Numbered from the stretch's first letter, positions 27,672-38,836 are shown. The stretch: DNA of 64,000 nucleotides from Halococcus salifodinae DSM 8989 (GCF_000336935.1 NZ_AOME01000076.1:103406-167405), one strand, 5' to 3'. Numbers and translations: made by a program. The notes: generated by a model from the sequence alone, not told the origin.

Positions 27672-28097
27672 CTACGCTAGTTCGATGTCGTCGATGTCGA
27701 AATGCCGCTTCGCCAGTCGCCGCGCGGTCTCGATCCGCCGGCCGTCCGCACCGATCGCCGCGCCCCGGTCGGCCCGATCGACCTCCGCATAGGCCACCGT
27801 ATCCCGGTTCTCGCTGATCGTGACGTTGTACACCGCGGCGGGCGCGAGCGCGTTGGCGACGAACGCCTCGGGCGTGTCGGCGTCCTCGACGAGCGTGACC
27901 GGCCGATCGAGTCGCTGTTCGACTTTTTCGACCATCCGTCCGTCGGGACCGATCGCGTCGGCCATCTCGCCGGCCGCCACCAGAAAACAGACTCGATCGT
28001 TCGCATCGTCGAACAGACAGTCGACGGCGGTCGTTCCCGTGACGTCCTCGAACAGCGCGATGTGTCGGCGCGCCGCGTCCGAGAGCGTCACGCGCAT
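27672..28097 (-). CDS. nusA: NusA-like transcription factor (two KH domains)
   Basis: A 141-residue archaeal NusA homologue with two KH RNA-binding domains and no N-terminal polymerase-binding or S1 domain. Each KH has its GxxG-type loop: IGPDGRMVEKVE and IGADGRRIETAR. It lies one base after rpoA2, as in other archaea, at the end of the RNA polymerase operon. The start is MRVTLSDAARRHI. Confidence 0.92.
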   Translation of the reverse strand: MRVTLSDAARRHIALFEDVTGTTAVDCLFDDANDRVCFLVAAGEMADAIGPDGRMVEKVEQRLDRPVTLVEDADTPEAFVANALAPAAVYNVTISENRDTVAYAEVDRADRGAAIGADGRRIETARRLAKRHFDIDDIELA

Positions 28098-28098
28098 C

Positions 28099-29295
28099 TC
28101 AGTCGGCGCTGGTTTCGTCGTCCGCGCCGCCGGCCGCACCGCTCGTGCCGCCCATCCGGAGGTTGACGTCGCCGGTGCCGAGCTTGATCGGCTTGCCGAC
28201 GATGACGTTCTCGGTCACGCCGTTGAGATCGTCGACCTCGCCGTGGACTGCCGCATCGAGCAGGTGGTTGACCGTGACCTCGAAGGCGGCACGGGCGAGC
28301 ACCGAGTCCTTCGAGCCCGAGATGCCGTGGCGACCGATCGACTCGATCGTGCCCTCGGCGGTCATGATGTCCGCGACGAGCATGAGGTGGCGGATGTTGA
28401 CGTTGCCGAGGCCCTGCTCTTCGAGCGTGTCCATCGTCTCCTCGATAATGGTCTCGCGCGCGGCCTCGACCCCGAGGTTGCTGTGGATCTCGTGGATGTT
28501 GTTGCACGTCGTCCGCGAGGCGTCGACGCCCTCGATGTCGAGCACGTCGCCGAAGGCCGATCCCTCGGTGTAGAGCACGAACTCCTCGCCGGTGTCGAGC
28601 TCCTCCTTTCGGATCACGACCCGCGAGACCTCGTCGATCCCCTTGAACACGATCTCGCGCAGCTCCTCGACGAGCTGGAGCAGATCACGATAGCTCGGCT
28701 GCTCGGGTCCGAACTCCACAGTAGTCCCCGACTGGGTGACGTCGACGCCGAGGCTGTCCTCGATGATCTCGGCGACTTCTTCCGGCGTGATCATCCGCTC
28801 TTCGAGGGTCTGATCGTTCAGATCGATCTGCACGAGCATGTCGGCGACGTTGGTCGAGACGTCCCCGAGCGCGAGGATGCGCGTCGCCTCGATCCCCCAG
28901 ACCACCTCGTGGGCCTTCTCGCGGTCGGTCGCGTACTCCCCGTCCAGATGCACCGTCATCATCGGCGTGTCGGGGGTCTTCCGAGCGTCGACGAGTTCGA
29001 TCAGCCGCGGCAGCCCCTGAGTGACGTCGATCTCCGCCACGCCCGCGTAGTGGAACGTGTTCATCGTCATCTGGGTGCCGGGCTCGCCGATCGATTGAGC
29101 CGACACGGTCCCGACGGGATCGAGTGGGTCCACCCGGGTGTCGAGATACCGCTCCTCGACCGCCGTTGCGATCTCGTCGGCCTCCTCTGCGGTCACGTCC
29201 CGGTCCTCGATCGTTTCGTACACTTCGTCCTTGAGTCGTTTCGGGAGGTCGGTCCCCTCGACCGTCGACTCGATCCCGCTCGTGATCTCAGTCAT
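28099..29295 (-). CDS. rpoA2: DNA-directed RNA polymerase subunit A''
   Basis: A 398-residue C-terminal part of the archaeal largest subunit. [34 protein letters not shown] carries the trigger-loop region conserved in all cellular polymerases; [25 protein letters not shown] is the conserved C-terminal clamp segment. It overlaps the end of rpoA1 by eight bases. The A'/A'' split is the normal archaeal arrangement. Confidence 0.97.
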   Translation of the reverse strand: MTEITSGIESTVEGTDLPKRLKDEVYETIEDRDVTAEEADEIATAVEERYLDTRVDPLDPVGTVSAQSIGEPGTQMTMNTFHYAGVAEIDVTQGLPRLIELVDARKTPDTPMMTVHLDGEYATDREKAHEVVWGIEATRILALGDVSTNVADMLVQIDLNDQTLEERMITPEEVAEIIEDSLGVDVTQSGTTVEFGPEQPSYRDLLQLVEELREIVFKGIDEVSRVVIRKEELDTGEEFVLYTEGSAFGDVLDIEGVDASRTTCNNIHEIHSNLGVEAARETIIEETMDTLEEQGLGNVNIRHLMLVADIMTAEGTIESIGRHGISGSKDSVLARAAFEVTVNHLLDAAVHGEVDDLNGVTENVIVGKPIKLGTGDVNLRMGGTSGAAGGADDETSAD

Positions 29296-32242
29296 CGTTC
29301 ACCTGTGGCACTTCGATCGGCGTGTCGGTTCGGTCGTCGGCCATCCGGTCGTCGGCGTCCTCCGAGAGATTGGTCGTCGGCTCGGCGACGAACGCCTCGC
29401 CGTCGTCCGCGAACTCCGCGGCGAGCACGTCGTCCGCGATCGCCTCGACGTTGACGTCGTTCTCGGTGTCCGAGGAGACCTTCACCGGACTGGTGCCGTC
29501 CTCGCCGAACTCGAACTGGACGATGTTGTCGTTGGTGTCCCGGACGGTGCCGTCGTACTGGGTTTCGAGCTCCGACAGCGCGTTGATCAGCCGGCGCTGG
29601 AGGTAGCCCGACTTCGAGGTCCGGACCGCCGTATCCACGAGTCCCTCACGGCCGCCCATCGCGTGGAAGAAGAACTCCCGTGGCGTGAGCCCGCCGCGGT
29701 AGGAGTGCTCGACGAACCCGTGGGCCTCCGCCGAGAGGTCGTCTGGCTTGTAGTGACTCAGCGTGCGGTCCTCGTACCCGCGATTGATCCGTTCGCCACG
29801 GACCGCCTGCTGACCGACGCAGGCCGCCATCTGGGTGAGGTTGAGCATCGAACCACGCGCGCCCGACTCGGCCATGATGACCGCGGGGTTGTCCTCCGCG
29901 AAGTGGTCCTCCGCGATGTCACCCGCCGAGTCCCGGGCCTTCCCGAGTGTCTGCATGATCTTCATCTCGAGGGTCTCGTCGACGGTGCGGCCGGGCAGCG
30001 ATTCGAGCTCGTCGTTCTCGTAGGTGGTGATGAGCTCGTCGATCCGCTCGTAGGCGTTGTCGATGCTCTCGTCGATCTGGGTCTCGGCCGCTTCCGGGAT
30101 CGACTCGTCGTCGATCCCGATCGAGAACCCGAAGTGCATGATCGCGCGCATCGCGAGCGACGCGACCTCGTTGATGAGCACGCGCGCACGGGTCTCGCCG
30201 TGCTTTTTCACGATGCGGTCGACGACCTCGCCGCCGAACGCGCCGACGGCGTCCTCGTCGACGGTTCCCTCGATGAGCTGGCCGTCCTCGATCACGACCG
30301 TATCACCGGTCGACGAGCTGAACTCGAGGTCGAGGTCGCCGGGCAGCAGCTCGGAGAAGATCGTCCGGCCGGTCCAGTACGGCTTTCCGTCCTCTTCACC
30401 ATCAGAATCAGGCAGCCCGTCGACCGCCGTCGCCCGGAGGAGATCGAGCGCCTGTGTCTCGTTGAACCGCGGGATCCCACCGGTCTCGGGGTCGTCGTGG
30501 GTGAGGAGATAAGTCCCGCTGATGTGGTCTTGGATCGCGCCGATGATGTTCTCGCCCATCTTCGGCGAGAGGATCTGCTCTTGGACCCGCATCAGCACGC
30601 GGGCCTCTGCACGCGCCTCCTCGTTCTGGAGGGCGTGCATGTTCATCTCGTCGCCGTCGAAGTCGGCGTTGTACGGCGGACAAACAGTAGTATTCAGCCG
30701 GAACGTCTTGTACGGCATCACCACGACCTCGTGGGCCATGATACTCATCCGGTGGAGCGAGGGCTGGCGGTTGAAGATCACGATGTCGCCATCCGAGAGA
30801 TGGCGCTGGACCTGCCAGCCGGGCTCGATCCGCTCGGCGAGCTCTTCCTTTGCCTGATCGAGGATCTTCATCACCTTGCCGTCGGGCCGGATGACCCGAT
30901 TCGCGCCGGGGTGGGTCTCCGCGCCGTTGCGAACGTACTGGCGCGCCTCCTCGATGTTGCGCTCGTTGACGTTCATCGTCTGGGTCATCTCTTCGGCGAC
31001 CCGTTCGGGAACCCCGACCTCGTTCAGGCTGAGGGTCGGGTCCGGCGAGATAACAGTACGAGCCGAGAAGTTCACACGCTTGCCCGAGAGGCTGCCTCGG
31101 AACCGGCCGTCCTTGCCCTTCAGCCGCTGTGAGAGGGTCTTGAGGGGCCGTCCGGAACGGTGGCGAGCGGGCGGCGTGCCTGAAATCTCGTTGTCCATGA
31201 ACGTCGTGACGTGGTACTGGAGCAGCTCCCAGAGGTCCTCGATGATGAGCTGTGGCGCACCCGCCTCACGGTTCTCCATGAACCGCTGGTTGATCCGGAT
31301 GATGTCCACCAGCTTGTGCGTCAGGTCGTCCTCGCTCCGCTGGCCGTTGTCGAGGGTGATCGATGGCCGGGCGGTGACCGGCGGCACGGGGAGGACAGTC
31401 AAGATCATCCACTCCGGGCGCGAACGCTCGGGATCGATCCCGAGTACCGCGATATCCTCGTCCGGGATCGCTTCGAACCAGTCCCGGATGTCGCTCGGCA
31501 TCAGCTTGTTCATGTCCTCCTCGGTGAGGTCGACGTCGAGCGCGCGCTCGATCGCCTCGCGATCGGCCTCGCGCGGCCGGAACTCCCCACCCAGAATGTC
31601 GTTGATCCGCGAGAGGTCGATGTCGGTCTCGTCGGCGAGCTGTTGGGGCGAGCTACCGGGCTCGTCCGACTCCTCGTCGGGCTGCATCGCCTCGGCGATC
31701 AGTTCGGGGTACTCCGCCGCGAGCACGTCCTGGACCTCGTAGTACGTCGTCGGCTTCTCGTGCTGGATGTCGTACTGCTCCTCGCCGCAGTACGCACACC
31801 GATCCTTCTTTCGCGCCTGGCGGATCGCGGCCTTCGTCACGTCGTTCACGTCGTCGTCGAGTTCGCGCGCCCGCTGGAGGCGGTTCGCGAACTCGTTGCG
31901 CTCCTGTTCGTCGAGCAGGAGTCGCGAGCACTCCCGACAGGTGCCCCGAAGCAGCCGCCGCATCAGCTTCGTGAACCCGACGTGGATCACGGGCGCGGCG
32001 AGCTCGATGTGGCCGAAGTGGCCGTTACACGATCCCGAGTGCTGACCGCAGGTCTTGCACTCCAGACCGGGGTCGATCACGCCGAGCCGGGGGTCCATCA
32101 GCCCCATGTCGATGGGGTAGCCGTCGTCGTCGTAGGTGTCGGCGGTGATGATCTTCGTCGCGCTCATCTCGCGGTACTCCTCCGGGTTCATCAGCCCGAA
32201 GTCGATCGCACCGATCTCCTTTGGTGTTGCGTTCGTGCTCAT
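29288..32242 (-). CDS. rpoA1: DNA-directed RNA polymerase subunit A'
   Basis: A 984-residue catalytic subunit. The absolutely conserved [12 protein letters not shown] holds the active-site magnesium. The N-terminal zinc site is [17 protein letters not shown] and a second cysteine set is [10 protein letters not shown] near residue 150. An acidic insertion around residues 180-210 ([17 protein letters not shown]) is a halophilic feature. No intein is present. It starts 19 bases after rpoB1. Confidence 0.98.
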   Translation of the reverse strand: MSTNATPKEIGAIDFGLMNPEEYREMSATKIITADTYDDDGYPIDMGLMDPRLGVIDPGLECKTCGQHSGSCNGHFGHIELAAPVIHVGFTKLMRRLLRGTCRECSRLLLDEQERNEFANRLQRARELDDDVNDVTKAAIRQARKKDRCAYCGEEQYDIQHEKPTTYYEVQDVLAAEYPELIAEAMQPDEESDEPGSSPQQLADETDIDLSRINDILGGEFRPREADREAIERALDVDLTEEDMNKLMPSDIRDWFEAIPDEDIAVLGIDPERSRPEWMILTVLPVPPVTARPSITLDNGQRSEDDLTHKLVDIIRINQRFMENREAGAPQLIIEDLWELLQYHVTTFMDNEISGTPPARHRSGRPLKTLSQRLKGKDGRFRGSLSGKRVNFSARTVISPDPTLSLNEVGVPERVAEEMTQTMNVNERNIEEARQYVRNGAETHPGANRVIRPDGKVMKILDQAKEELAERIEPGWQVQRHLSDGDIVIFNRQPSLHRMSIMAHEVVVMPYKTFRLNTTVCPPYNADFDGDEMNMHALQNEEARAEARVLMRVQEQILSPKMGENIIGAIQDHISGTYLLTHDDPETGGIPRFNETQALDLLRATAVDGLPDSDGEEDGKPYWTGRTIFSELLPGDLDLEFSSSTGDTVVIEDGQLIEGTVDEDAVGAFGGEVVDRIVKKHGETRARVLINEVASLAMRAIMHFGFSIGIDDESIPEAAETQIDESIDNAYERIDELITTYENDELESLPGRTVDETLEMKIMQTLGKARDSAGDIAEDHFAEDNPAVIMAESGARGSMLNLTQMAACVGQQAVRGERINRGYEDRTLSHYKPDDLSAEAHGFVEHSYRGGLTPREFFFHAMGGREGLVDTAVRTSKSGYLQRRLINALSELETQYDGTVRDTNDNIVQFEFGEDGTSPVKVSSDTENDVNVEAIADDVLAAEFADDGEAFVAEPTTNLSEDADDRMADDRTDTPIEVPQVNDD

Positions 32243-32261
32243 GTGTAGTCGGTAGTGATCC

Positions 32262-34088
32262 TCAGACCGCGTCCTCGAGTTCGAGCCGCGGGGCGATCCC
32301 CAGCGCCTTCATCTCGTCGAGCAGGAGTTTGAACGCGTAGCTCATCTCGATCTCGTGGATCTCGGTCTCCTCCCCACAGTTCGGGCAGTACACCCGACGC
32401 TGCTCGACGTTCTCGACCGCACTCATCCCACACTCCCCACAGACGTAGACGAACTCCCGGTCGGACTCGTCGAGCAGGCGCTCTTTCAACGCCATCGCCG
32501 CGCCGTGCCCGATCAGCACGTCCCGCTCCATCTCGCCGACCCGGAGCCCACCCTCGCGAGCGCGCCCCTCGGTCGGCTGGCGCGTGAGCACCTGGACCGG
32601 GCCGCGCGAGCGAGCGTGGATCTTGTTCGAGACCATGTGGTAGAGTTTCTGATAGAAAATGGTCCCGACGAAGATCTCGGCGTCGATCTTTTCGCCCGTC
32701 ACGCCGGAGTACATGATCTCCTTCCCGCTCGAATCGAACCCGTGCTCTTCGAGCGACCCGCGGAGCTCCTCCTCGTCCTCACCGGTGAAGGCCGTGCCGT
32801 CGACCCGCCGCCCTTCGAGGGAGCCGACCTTGCCGCCGAGCATCTCCAGCACGTGGCCCACCGTCATCCGCGACGGCAGCGCGTGCGGGTTGATGATGAG
32901 GTCGGGCACGACGCCCTCCTCGGTGAAGGGCATGTCTTCCTGGGGCGCGATGTGGCCCACGACGCCCTTCTGGCCGTGTCGACTCGCGAACTTGTCGCCG
33001 AGCTCGGGGATCCGCTGGTCGCGCACGGAAACTTTCGAGAGTTTCGAGCCGTCCTCGCCCTGCATCAGCGTCACCGTATCCACCACTCCGGACTCGCCCG
33101 AACGCATCGTCACCGATGTCTCGCGGCGTTTCTGGGGCGAGAGGCCACCCATGTCGTCGGGCTCCTCCAGGAATCGTGGCGGCGAGGTCTTGCCGAGCAG
33201 CACCGCGCTCTCGTCGACCGTGGTCTCGGGGTTCACGAGGCCGTCCTCGTCGAGGTGGGTGTACGCCTCCTCGCCGCGCGCGCCGCGCACGTCGTCGTCG
33301 GGCATCTCGAAGCGGTCCTCCTGACCGCCCGGATATCGTCGTTCCTCGCCCTCGTACGTCCGGAAGAAGTGCGAACGCGCGAGCGCACGATCCACGGAGC
33401 CCTCGTTCAGCACCAGCGCGTCCTCGATGTTGAACCCCTCGTAGCTCATGACCGCGACCACGAAGTTCTGGGCCGCAGGCCGGTCGTCGTACCCGATCTG
33501 CTCGGTGGTCTGGGTCTTGACCATCGAGAGCTGCGGGTAGTGCAGCAGGTGCTGACGGGTGTCGGGCCGGATACGATAGTTCGCGCTCGGCAGTCCGAGC
33601 GACTGCTTGATCATCCCTGCCCCCATCGTAATCCGGGGCGAGGCGTTGTGCTCGGGGTAGGGAATCATCCCCGCGCCGATCCCGAAGATCAGTTGTGGGT
33701 CGATTTCGAGGTGGGTGTGATCCTCGGAGAGGTCGTCCTCGTCGACGCCGACGAGGATGTCCTCCTCTTCCTCGGCATCGATGAACTCGATGTAGCCCTG
33801 CTCGACGAGATCCTCGAACTCGCTCTCACCGTCTTCGAGTGCTCCGATCTCCTCCTCGGTGATGAGGGGATCGCCCTCTTCGACCACGATGAGGGGCCGT
33901 CGCGCCCGGCCGGCGTCGGCGTTGACGATGACTTCGTTGGTGCGGCCCTTGACCGAGACGTTCACCGTCTCGGCCACGTCCCCGCGGCGTCGCGCCTCGC
34001 GGATCTGGTGGGCGAGCTGTTCGGGCTGGTCGTGCGTGCCGACCAGGCTGCCGTTCACGTAGACTTTCGCGTCGCGTGCCTGACTCAT
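32262..34088 (-). CDS. rpoB1: DNA-directed RNA polymerase subunit B'
   Basis: A 608-residue C-terminal half of the second-largest subunit. [32 protein letters not shown] and [23 protein letters not shown] are the conserved active-centre segments. The C-terminal zinc ribbon is CGECG...YCPNCG. The start [17 protein letters not shown] at 34088 lies one base after rpoB2; the frame extends 17 codons further into rpoB2 but without a family-like sequence. Confidence 0.97.
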   Translation of the reverse strand: MSQARDAKVYVNGSLVGTHDQPEQLAHQIREARRRGDVAETVNVSVKGRTNEVIVNADAGRARRPLIVVEEGDPLITEEEIGALEDGESEFEDLVEQGYIEFIDAEEEEDILVGVDEDDLSEDHTHLEIDPQLIFGIGAGMIPYPEHNASPRITMGAGMIKQSLGLPSANYRIRPDTRQHLLHYPQLSMVKTQTTEQIGYDDRPAAQNFVVAVMSYEGFNIEDALVLNEGSVDRALARSHFFRTYEGEERRYPGGQEDRFEMPDDDVRGARGEEAYTHLDEDGLVNPETTVDESAVLLGKTSPPRFLEEPDDMGGLSPQKRRETSVTMRSGESGVVDTVTLMQGEDGSKLSKVSVRDQRIPELGDKFASRHGQKGVVGHIAPQEDMPFTEEGVVPDLIINPHALPSRMTVGHVLEMLGGKVGSLEGRRVDGTAFTGEDEEELRGSLEEHGFDSSGKEIMYSGVTGEKIDAEIFVGTIFYQKLYHMVSNKIHARSRGPVQVLTRQPTEGRAREGGLRVGEMERDVLIGHGAAMALKERLLDESDREFVYVCGECGMSAVENVEQRRVYCPNCGEETEIHEIEMSYAFKLLLDEMKALGIAPRLELEDAV

Positions 34089-34089
34089 C

Positions 34090-35649
34090 TCAATCAGCGC
34101 TCGGGGTGACGCCCTCGATGCCGGGGATCCCCTCGACACCCATCGACGCCAGCTCTCGTTTGAGTCCCTGTTCGTCCTCGACGTCCTGTGACAGCTCCAT
34201 CGCCTGCGCGAAGTTCTTCACGAGCCCACAGTTCGGCCCCTCCGGCGTCTCGGAGGGACAGATCCGCCCCCACTGAGTGGCGTGGAGGTCCCGCGCCTCG
34301 AAGTGGGGCTGGCTCCGACTCAGCGGGCTCCGCAGTCGCCGGAGGTGCGAGAGCACGCCCATGAAGTCGGTCCGGTCGACGAGCTGACTCACACCGGAGC
34401 GCCCGCCGACCCAGTTACCGGTCGCGATCGGGTGTTCGAGCCGCTCGGTCAGCACGTCGGAGCGAACCACGGTGTTGACCGAGAGCTGCCGGTTCCGCAT
34501 GTTCGCCCGCTCCAGCTGGTACTTCACGTCGCGCGCGAGTTTGTTGAGCGCCGTCCGGAACAGGTCGGTCATCAGGTCGCCCGACACTTTGAGGCGCTTG
34601 TTCGCGTAGTGGTCCTTGTCGTCGGATTCGCGCCGTCCGAGGGCGAGCTCGAAGCACGCCTCGGCCATCCGACAGAGGTAGAACGCCTTGTTGATCCGGG
34701 TCTCCTCGTCCGGAACGCCCTCCTCGTGGAGGTGCGGCAGGAGATACCGGTCGATCACGTAGTTCGCACGCTTCAACTGGTAGTTCTTGCCCTGGCCCGA
34801 CGCGACACGCTCTCCGAGGTCCTCGATCGCGGCTTCCTCGGTCTGGACCTCCGCGGCCTCGAGGTTTTCGAGCATGAACTTCACGATCTCGGGGTCGTCG
34901 GAGACCCGATGGACGATCTCCTCGTCGGATTCGAGCCCGAGTGCCCGAATGAGGGTCACGAAGTTGATGCTGCCCGACACCGAGGGGAAGCTGACTTCGA
35001 GCAGCCCCTCTCGATTGCGCTCGCACAGCACCAGCGCGCGGTACCCACGACGCTGGCTGAACGTCTTGGCGACCTGGATCTCGTCGCCGTACTTCGAGTC
35101 GTACTCGGCGAGGATCTTGTTCGGTGCGAGGTCCTCGCTGGTCATCAGCACGCGCTCGGAGCCGTTGACGATGAAGTAGCCACCGGGGTCGGCGGGGTCC
35201 TCGCCGAGCTCGATCAGCTCCTCGTCGGTCGCATCGGCGATGTTGCACTTGTCCGAGCCCACCATGATCGGGAGCCGCCCGATCTGGGTCTCGGCGGTGT
35301 CGACGACGCGCTCTTCCTCTTCTTCGCCACCCACCACGACCGCCATCTCCATGAAAACGGGCGCGGAGTAGGTGATGTTCCGGAGCCTGGCCTCTTGGGG
35401 ATAGAGCCGCTCCTCACTGCCGTCGGCCTCGCGGACGCGGGGCGTCACGACCCGTACGTCACCGAGTTCGACGTAGACGGGCTCCTCGCCCTCCTTGTCG
35501 CCGATGTCGGTGTCGATGGTCTCCTTCTCGTCGACCACCTGCTGCATTCCGCGGCCGAGGAACGCGTTGAACGACCGGAAATGGTGCTCTGCGAGCCGCT
35601 CGCGGGAGAAGTACTCTCGCGAGATCGAACGCCTGTCTTGCCTGTTCAT
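34090..35649 (-). CDS. rpoB2: DNA-directed RNA polymerase subunit B''
   Basis: A 519-residue N-terminal half of the second-largest subunit, with protrusion and lobe regions. [21 protein letters not shown] and [24 protein letters not shown] are conserved, as is the terminal [18 protein letters not shown]. The B''/B' split is typical of haloarchaea and methanogens. It overlaps the end of rpoH by four bases (ATGA). Confidence 0.97.
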   Translation of the reverse strand: MNRQDRRSISREYFSRERLAEHHFRSFNAFLGRGMQQVVDEKETIDTDIGDKEGEEPVYVELGDVRVVTPRVREADGSEERLYPQEARLRNITYSAPVFMEMAVVVGGEEEEERVVDTAETQIGRLPIMVGSDKCNIADATDEELIELGEDPADPGGYFIVNGSERVLMTSEDLAPNKILAEYDSKYGDEIQVAKTFSQRRGYRALVLCERNREGLLEVSFPSVSGSINFVTLIRALGLESDEEIVHRVSDDPEIVKFMLENLEAAEVQTEEAAIEDLGERVASGQGKNYQLKRANYVIDRYLLPHLHEEGVPDEETRINKAFYLCRMAEACFELALGRRESDDKDHYANKRLKVSGDLMTDLFRTALNKLARDVKYQLERANMRNRQLSVNTVVRSDVLTERLEHPIATGNWVGGRSGVSQLVDRTDFMGVLSHLRRLRSPLSRSQPHFEARDLHATQWGRICPSETPEGPNCGLVKNFAQAMELSQDVEDEQGLKRELASMGVEGIPGIEGVTPSAD

Positions 35650-35873
35650 TCTACCACGAGTCGGTATACGACCGCCTGGTCCGTCGTTCGGGAGTCCCGG
35701 ACGATCCGGATCACGTCGCCCGCGGCGGCGTCGTCGGGGAGTGCCGGGTCGGTACGTTTGATCTTCGGAAGGTCGGTGCGTCTGATGTCGTACTCGTCGA
35801 GCACCTCGTCGATCTCGTCGTCTTCGACGATCGTGTGCTCGGGAACGAGCGTGTGCTGACCTACGTCCACCAT
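35646..35873 (-). CDS. rpoH: DNA-directed RNA polymerase subunit H
   Basis: A 75-residue archaeal subunit H, equivalent to the C-terminal domain of eukaryotic RPB5. [10 protein letters not shown] and [25 protein letters not shown] are the family signature. It is the first gene of the rpoH-rpoB2-rpoB1-rpoA1-rpoA2-nusA operon. The start at 35873 ([13 protein letters not shown]) is the family start. Confidence 0.97.
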   Translation of the reverse strand: MVDVGQHTLVPEHTIVEDDEIDEVLDEYDIRRTDLPKIKRTDPALPDDAAAGDVIRIVRDSRTTDQAVVYRLVVE

Positions 35874-35935
35874 GTGTGTCTGACCGGGGGAGAAGTGGCT
35901 ATCACGAGATACTACAGGGCCTACGCCGTGGGGCG

Positions 35936-35943
35936 ACTTAAGC
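35936..35943 (-). promoter_or_regulatory. Likely promoter of the RNA polymerase operon
   Basis: Minus-strand gcttaagt about 65 bases before the rpoH ATG is the best TATA-like match in the short gap to tRNA-Asp and would give a leader of about 40 bases. Confidence 0.35.
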
Positions 35944-36090
35944 GTTGTCAACGCCGCCAGCGTGGGCTGGCAGGCGCAGTTCGGACCCGCTCGTTCGGTT
36001 CGAGATCGTCGAATCGATCGTGGCTGCACCGACGGTCGGGGGGAACATAGCGTTTCGGGCTTCCCCGGAGAGCGGTGGATCAGTTTGGAA

Positions 36091-36100
36091 ACCCTTAAGG
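36091..36100 (+). promoter_or_regulatory. Likely promoter of tRNA-Asp
   Basis: acccttaagg lies about 35 bases upstream of the mature tRNA 5' end, consistent with transcription starting a few bases before it. Confidence 0.4.
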
Positions 36101-36130
36101 GCATCTCCGGGTAAGAAACTGATGTCGCTT

Positions 36131-36203
36131 GCCCGGGTGGTGTAGTGGCCCATCATACGACCCTGTCACGGTCGTGACGCGGGTTCAAATCCCGCCTCGG
36201 GCG
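36131..36203 (+). tRNA. tRNA-Asp (anticodon GTC)
   Basis: A 73-base cloverleaf: acceptor gcccggg with ctcgggc and discriminator g; D arm in tggtgtagtggccca; anticodon loop ctGTCac; T arm gcggg-ttcaaat-cccgc. CCA is not encoded and there is no intron. Its 3' end plus five flanking bases is duplicated at 36338-36364. Confidence 0.95.
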
Positions 36204-36279
36204 CTTTCTCTGAATCCAACCCACGAGCGACCAGCTTACTGTGTCGCGAGCAACCGAATTCCGAGAACGACTGTCCGGT

Positions 36280-36347
36280 GATTTGAACCCTGCCGGTCGC
36301 GCGCAGCCGAACGGAGTGAGGCCGACCGTCTGGCTCCGGTTCAAATC
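36280..36347. repeat. Inverted repeat gatttgaacc / ggttcaaatc
   Basis: The ten-base arms (36280-36289 and 36338-36347) are perfect, with a GC-rich 48-base centre. The right arm is the T-arm portion of the duplicated tRNA-Asp 3' end, so the structure resembles two inverted tRNA T-arm fragments. Confidence 0.6.
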
Positions 36348-36364
36348 CCGCTTCGGGCGCTTTC
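36338..36364 (+). repeat. Duplicate of tRNA-Asp 3' end (att-like)
   Basis: ggttcaaatcccgcttcggg plus cgctttc matches 36182-36208 with a single change over 27 bases, including five bases beyond the tRNA. Such duplications are left when elements integrate into tRNA 3' ends. Only about 130 bases separate the copies, so no element remains between them. Confidence 0.65.
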
Positions 36365-36619
36365 CTGTCGACGCCGATTCGCGAGCGTCGTTGATCGGCA
36401 GACGAACGCTGGGGCGGTACTGAGAGCTCCATCCATCGGTTGTCCCCTGTAGATGGACGTGTGACGCCCGCGAAACGATCAAGCGGACAGTAACTACTGG
36501 AGACGAACAGTGTCGTTCTCGGTATCGATCCGAATCACCGTGGATCACCGGGGTCGAAACGTCGATCGCACGTCAACAAAGAAGGGCCGTCGACGGAAGC
36601 GCAGCAGGGACGCGGACGA

Positions 36620-38836
36620 TTAGTTGTCGAGCGATTCAGGCTGGGTGGTGATCGAGACCGAGTCCTCGACCGAAGCCTCGAGCAGCCGACCAGTGTAGTT
36701 GTAGACGTCTCGAGAGTTGCCAACGCCACCCTCGACCGACTGACCGTCGTCCGTGATCGGGTCGGACGAGCTGTCGGCGTGTTCGAGCTCGCCGGTGACT
36801 TCGAGGGAGTAGTCCGTTGGGCCGGTGCTCTCCTTGCCGATCACCTTGATCGTCTGCGTGTCCGCGTCGAGCTTGAGGATCGCGCGATCGTCGACTTCGA
36901 GCTCGACGATCTCGCCCTCGTACTCGTAGCTGTCGCGCCACTCGTTGACGCCGCCCGAGGCGGTGTTCTCCGAGATGTCGTCGTTGTCGTCCGCGGTCGC
37001 TCCGCCGGTTTTTGCCTTTTCGAGATCGCCGCTCGTCGCGAGCTCGTAGGGGATGCGGCCGCCGGACGTGTCGGTGTCCGTGACGACGAAGTTCGCGCTG
37101 TCGGACGGTTTGGGAACGTCCGATTCGTCGATGTTGCCGCTCAACTTGTCGTCCGATCCGGCACCGTCGGAGTTACCCGACGAGGAATCGTCGGACGAGT
37201 CGTCCGAGGCCTCATCCGATGAGCTTTCCGAGGAGTCGCTATCCGACGAGCCATCGTCACTGGACTCTTCATCCGACGATCCCGAGTCGCTCGATGAATC
37301 ATCCGACGAGCCGTCACTCGACGAGGAGTCCTCCGAGGAACCACCGGACGACGAGTCACTCGAATCGTCGTTCGAGGACGATTCGGACGAGGTGTCCTCA
37401 CCCGACGACCCATCCGAGCCCGACGACGAGCTACCGGTGTAGTTCGACGAGCCGAGGCTCGGTGCGGGACAGGTCCCGCTCTCTTGGATGTTGCTGACGT
37501 TCACGTTGCCGCTCTTTACGCGGACCGCCTGTGCGCTCGCGTTGACGGTGGTGTTTGCCACCCGGCTGCCGTCACAGTTGTGGAGCGCGATACCGACGCG
37601 ACCGCCGCCGGTCTGCTGGATACAGCTGTCCTCGATCGTGGTGTTCGGTCGATCCTCGATCAGGACGCCGACCGCGTTGGAGGCGTTGCCCGTGACGCTC
37701 ACGTTCTTGAGCGTCCCGCCCGCGTTGCCGCTCGACCCGTTGGGCGATTTGCCGCGGATCGCGTACGCTTTGTCTGGGTTGAACTCCACGCGGGTGTTCT
37801 TGATACTGAACGAGGGGTAGTTCCCGAAGATCTGGATCCCGCCGTCGGCGTTGACCTCGGGGCCGATGCGGACGTCACAGTTGCGGACCTCAGCGCCCGA
37901 GCCGCCACGGTCGCTTTCGAGCCGGATCCCCGAACCGTTGAGCATGTCGTCCGGGTTCGGACTGTTGCTGTCGGAGAGATCGGTCTCGATGGTGGCACCG
38001 TCGACGTAGCTGCCGGAGCTGCCGATCCGGACCTGTGAGAGGTCGTTGTTCTTGTAGGTACCGCCCTCGACCTGGACGGCACCAGGTGTCCGGCTGGCGT
38101 ACACACCGTTGTTCGAGAAGCCTTCGACGTTGCAGTTCCGAAGGGTGAGTGTCCCTTTGTGGTTGCTACCGACCCAGATACCCGTCCGGGCGTACGCACC
38201 CATCTTGCCAGCGTTGTGTGCGGTGAGGTTCGAAACGACGCCCTGGCCACCGGACGACCGGACGGCCGCGGCGAACGCGTCGGACGCGGCATCGCTCGAC
38301 GCCCGACCCTGACCGACGATCGAGAGACCGTGGACCTGGAGGTTGTCGTCCGGGGCACACTGCACCAACGGGGTTGCGCCGTTCTGGTCGACGGTGATGT
38401 TCTCGATCAGCAGCCCGTTGCCGTTGTTGATCGTCAGCAGTTTGTCGTCGAACCCGCCGGAAACGACGAACGTGACGTCGCCCTCGCCGACGATCCCGAA
38501 GTTATCGTACCCGTTGAGTGCGTTCTTTCCGTTGAACTTGTAGGTTCCCGATGGGAACTTGAGCAGCGTGTTGCTGCCCGCGGCCGACTGCAGCTTGCCG
38601 TCACACGCGCTGTTGCCGTTCGGGTCACAGCCGGCGTCATCGACCATATCGACGACGTTGTCGAAGCTGATTCCGTGACGCGACTCCGCTGCTCCCTCCC
38701 CAGCGAGCAGTGGTACCGACGCCACGGCCGCTCCGGCGGCCTTCAGATACGTACGGCGGTTCGTTCGAACGCCCTCGCCTGTGCTATCGCTGTCGCCTCG
38801 TGCTCCGTTGCGCGGCATCACCTGTTCATTAGGCAT
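36620..38836 (-). CDS. Secreted right-handed beta-helix protein with Ser/Asp linker and duplicated C-terminal module
   Basis: A 738-residue protein. A twin-arginine signal (TNRRTYLKAAGAAVASVPLL) sends it folded across the membrane. Residues about 60-450 form a pectate-lyase-like parallel beta-helix with many IxNxxV/VxNCxV rungs. A linker of about 130 residues made almost only of Ser, Asp, Glu and Gly follows. The C-terminus contains two diverged copies of one module: YELATSGDLEKAK...SYEYEGEIVELEVDD and YSLEVTGELEHAD...VYNYTGRLLEASVED. Polysaccharide binding or cleavage is plausible, but no catalytic residues are assigned. The ATG at 38836 was chosen; another at 38818 is possible. Confidence 0.8.
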   Translation of the reverse strand: MPNEQVMPRNGARGDSDSTGEGVRTNRRTYLKAAGAAVASVPLLAGEGAAESRHGISFDNVVDMVDDAGCDPNGNSACDGKLQSAAGSNTLLKFPSGTYKFNGKNALNGYDNFGIVGEGDVTFVVSGGFDDKLLTINNGNGLLIENITVDQNGATPLVQCAPDDNLQVHGLSIVGQGRASSDAASDAFAAAVRSSGGQGVVSNLTAHNAGKMGAYARTGIWVGSNHKGTLTLRNCNVEGFSNNGVYASRTPGAVQVEGGTYKNNDLSQVRIGSSGSYVDGATIETDLSDSNSPNPDDMLNGSGIRLESDRGGSGAEVRNCDVRIGPEVNADGGIQIFGNYPSFSIKNTRVEFNPDKAYAIRGKSPNGSSGNAGGTLKNVSVTGNASNAVGVLIEDRPNTTIEDSCIQQTGGGRVGIALHNCDGSRVANTTVNASAQAVRVKSGNVNVSNIQESGTCPAPSLGSSNYTGSSSSGSDGSSGEDTSSESSSNDDSSDSSSGGSSEDSSSSDGSSDDSSSDSGSSDEESSDDGSSDSDSSESSSDEASDDSSDDSSSGNSDGAGSDDKLSGNIDESDVPKPSDSANFVVTDTDTSGGRIPYELATSGDLEKAKTGGATADDNDDISENTASGGVNEWRDSYEYEGEIVELEVDDRAILKLDADTQTIKVIGKESTGPTDYSLEVTGELEHADSSSDPITDDGQSVEGGVGNSRDVYNYTGRLLEASVEDSVSITTQPESLDN

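Larger units (their letters stand above)
36204..36619. other. Non-coding interval with tRNA-derived repeat
   Basis: 416 bases between tRNA-Asp and the secreted beta-helix gene. It holds a near-copy of the tRNA 3' end and a ten-base inverted repeat. A short minus-strand frame there encodes KAPEAGFEP twice; this is the well-known false peptide produced by antisense tRNA 3' ends, not a gene. Confidence 0.7.

Noticed and set aside
29138..34109. Long plus-strand frames across the RNA polymerase genes
   Set aside because: Complementary-strand shadows of conserved polymerase genes, with no start context or recognisable domains.
29288..35649. Inteins in RNA polymerase subunits or EF-2
   Set aside because: Subunit lengths are normal, and motifs such as [12 protein letters not shown] and the G motifs run without interruption.
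36166..36432. Minus-strand peptide with repeated KAPEAGFEP
   Set aside because: This peptide arises from the antisense of tRNA 3' ends and is a known false-positive type.
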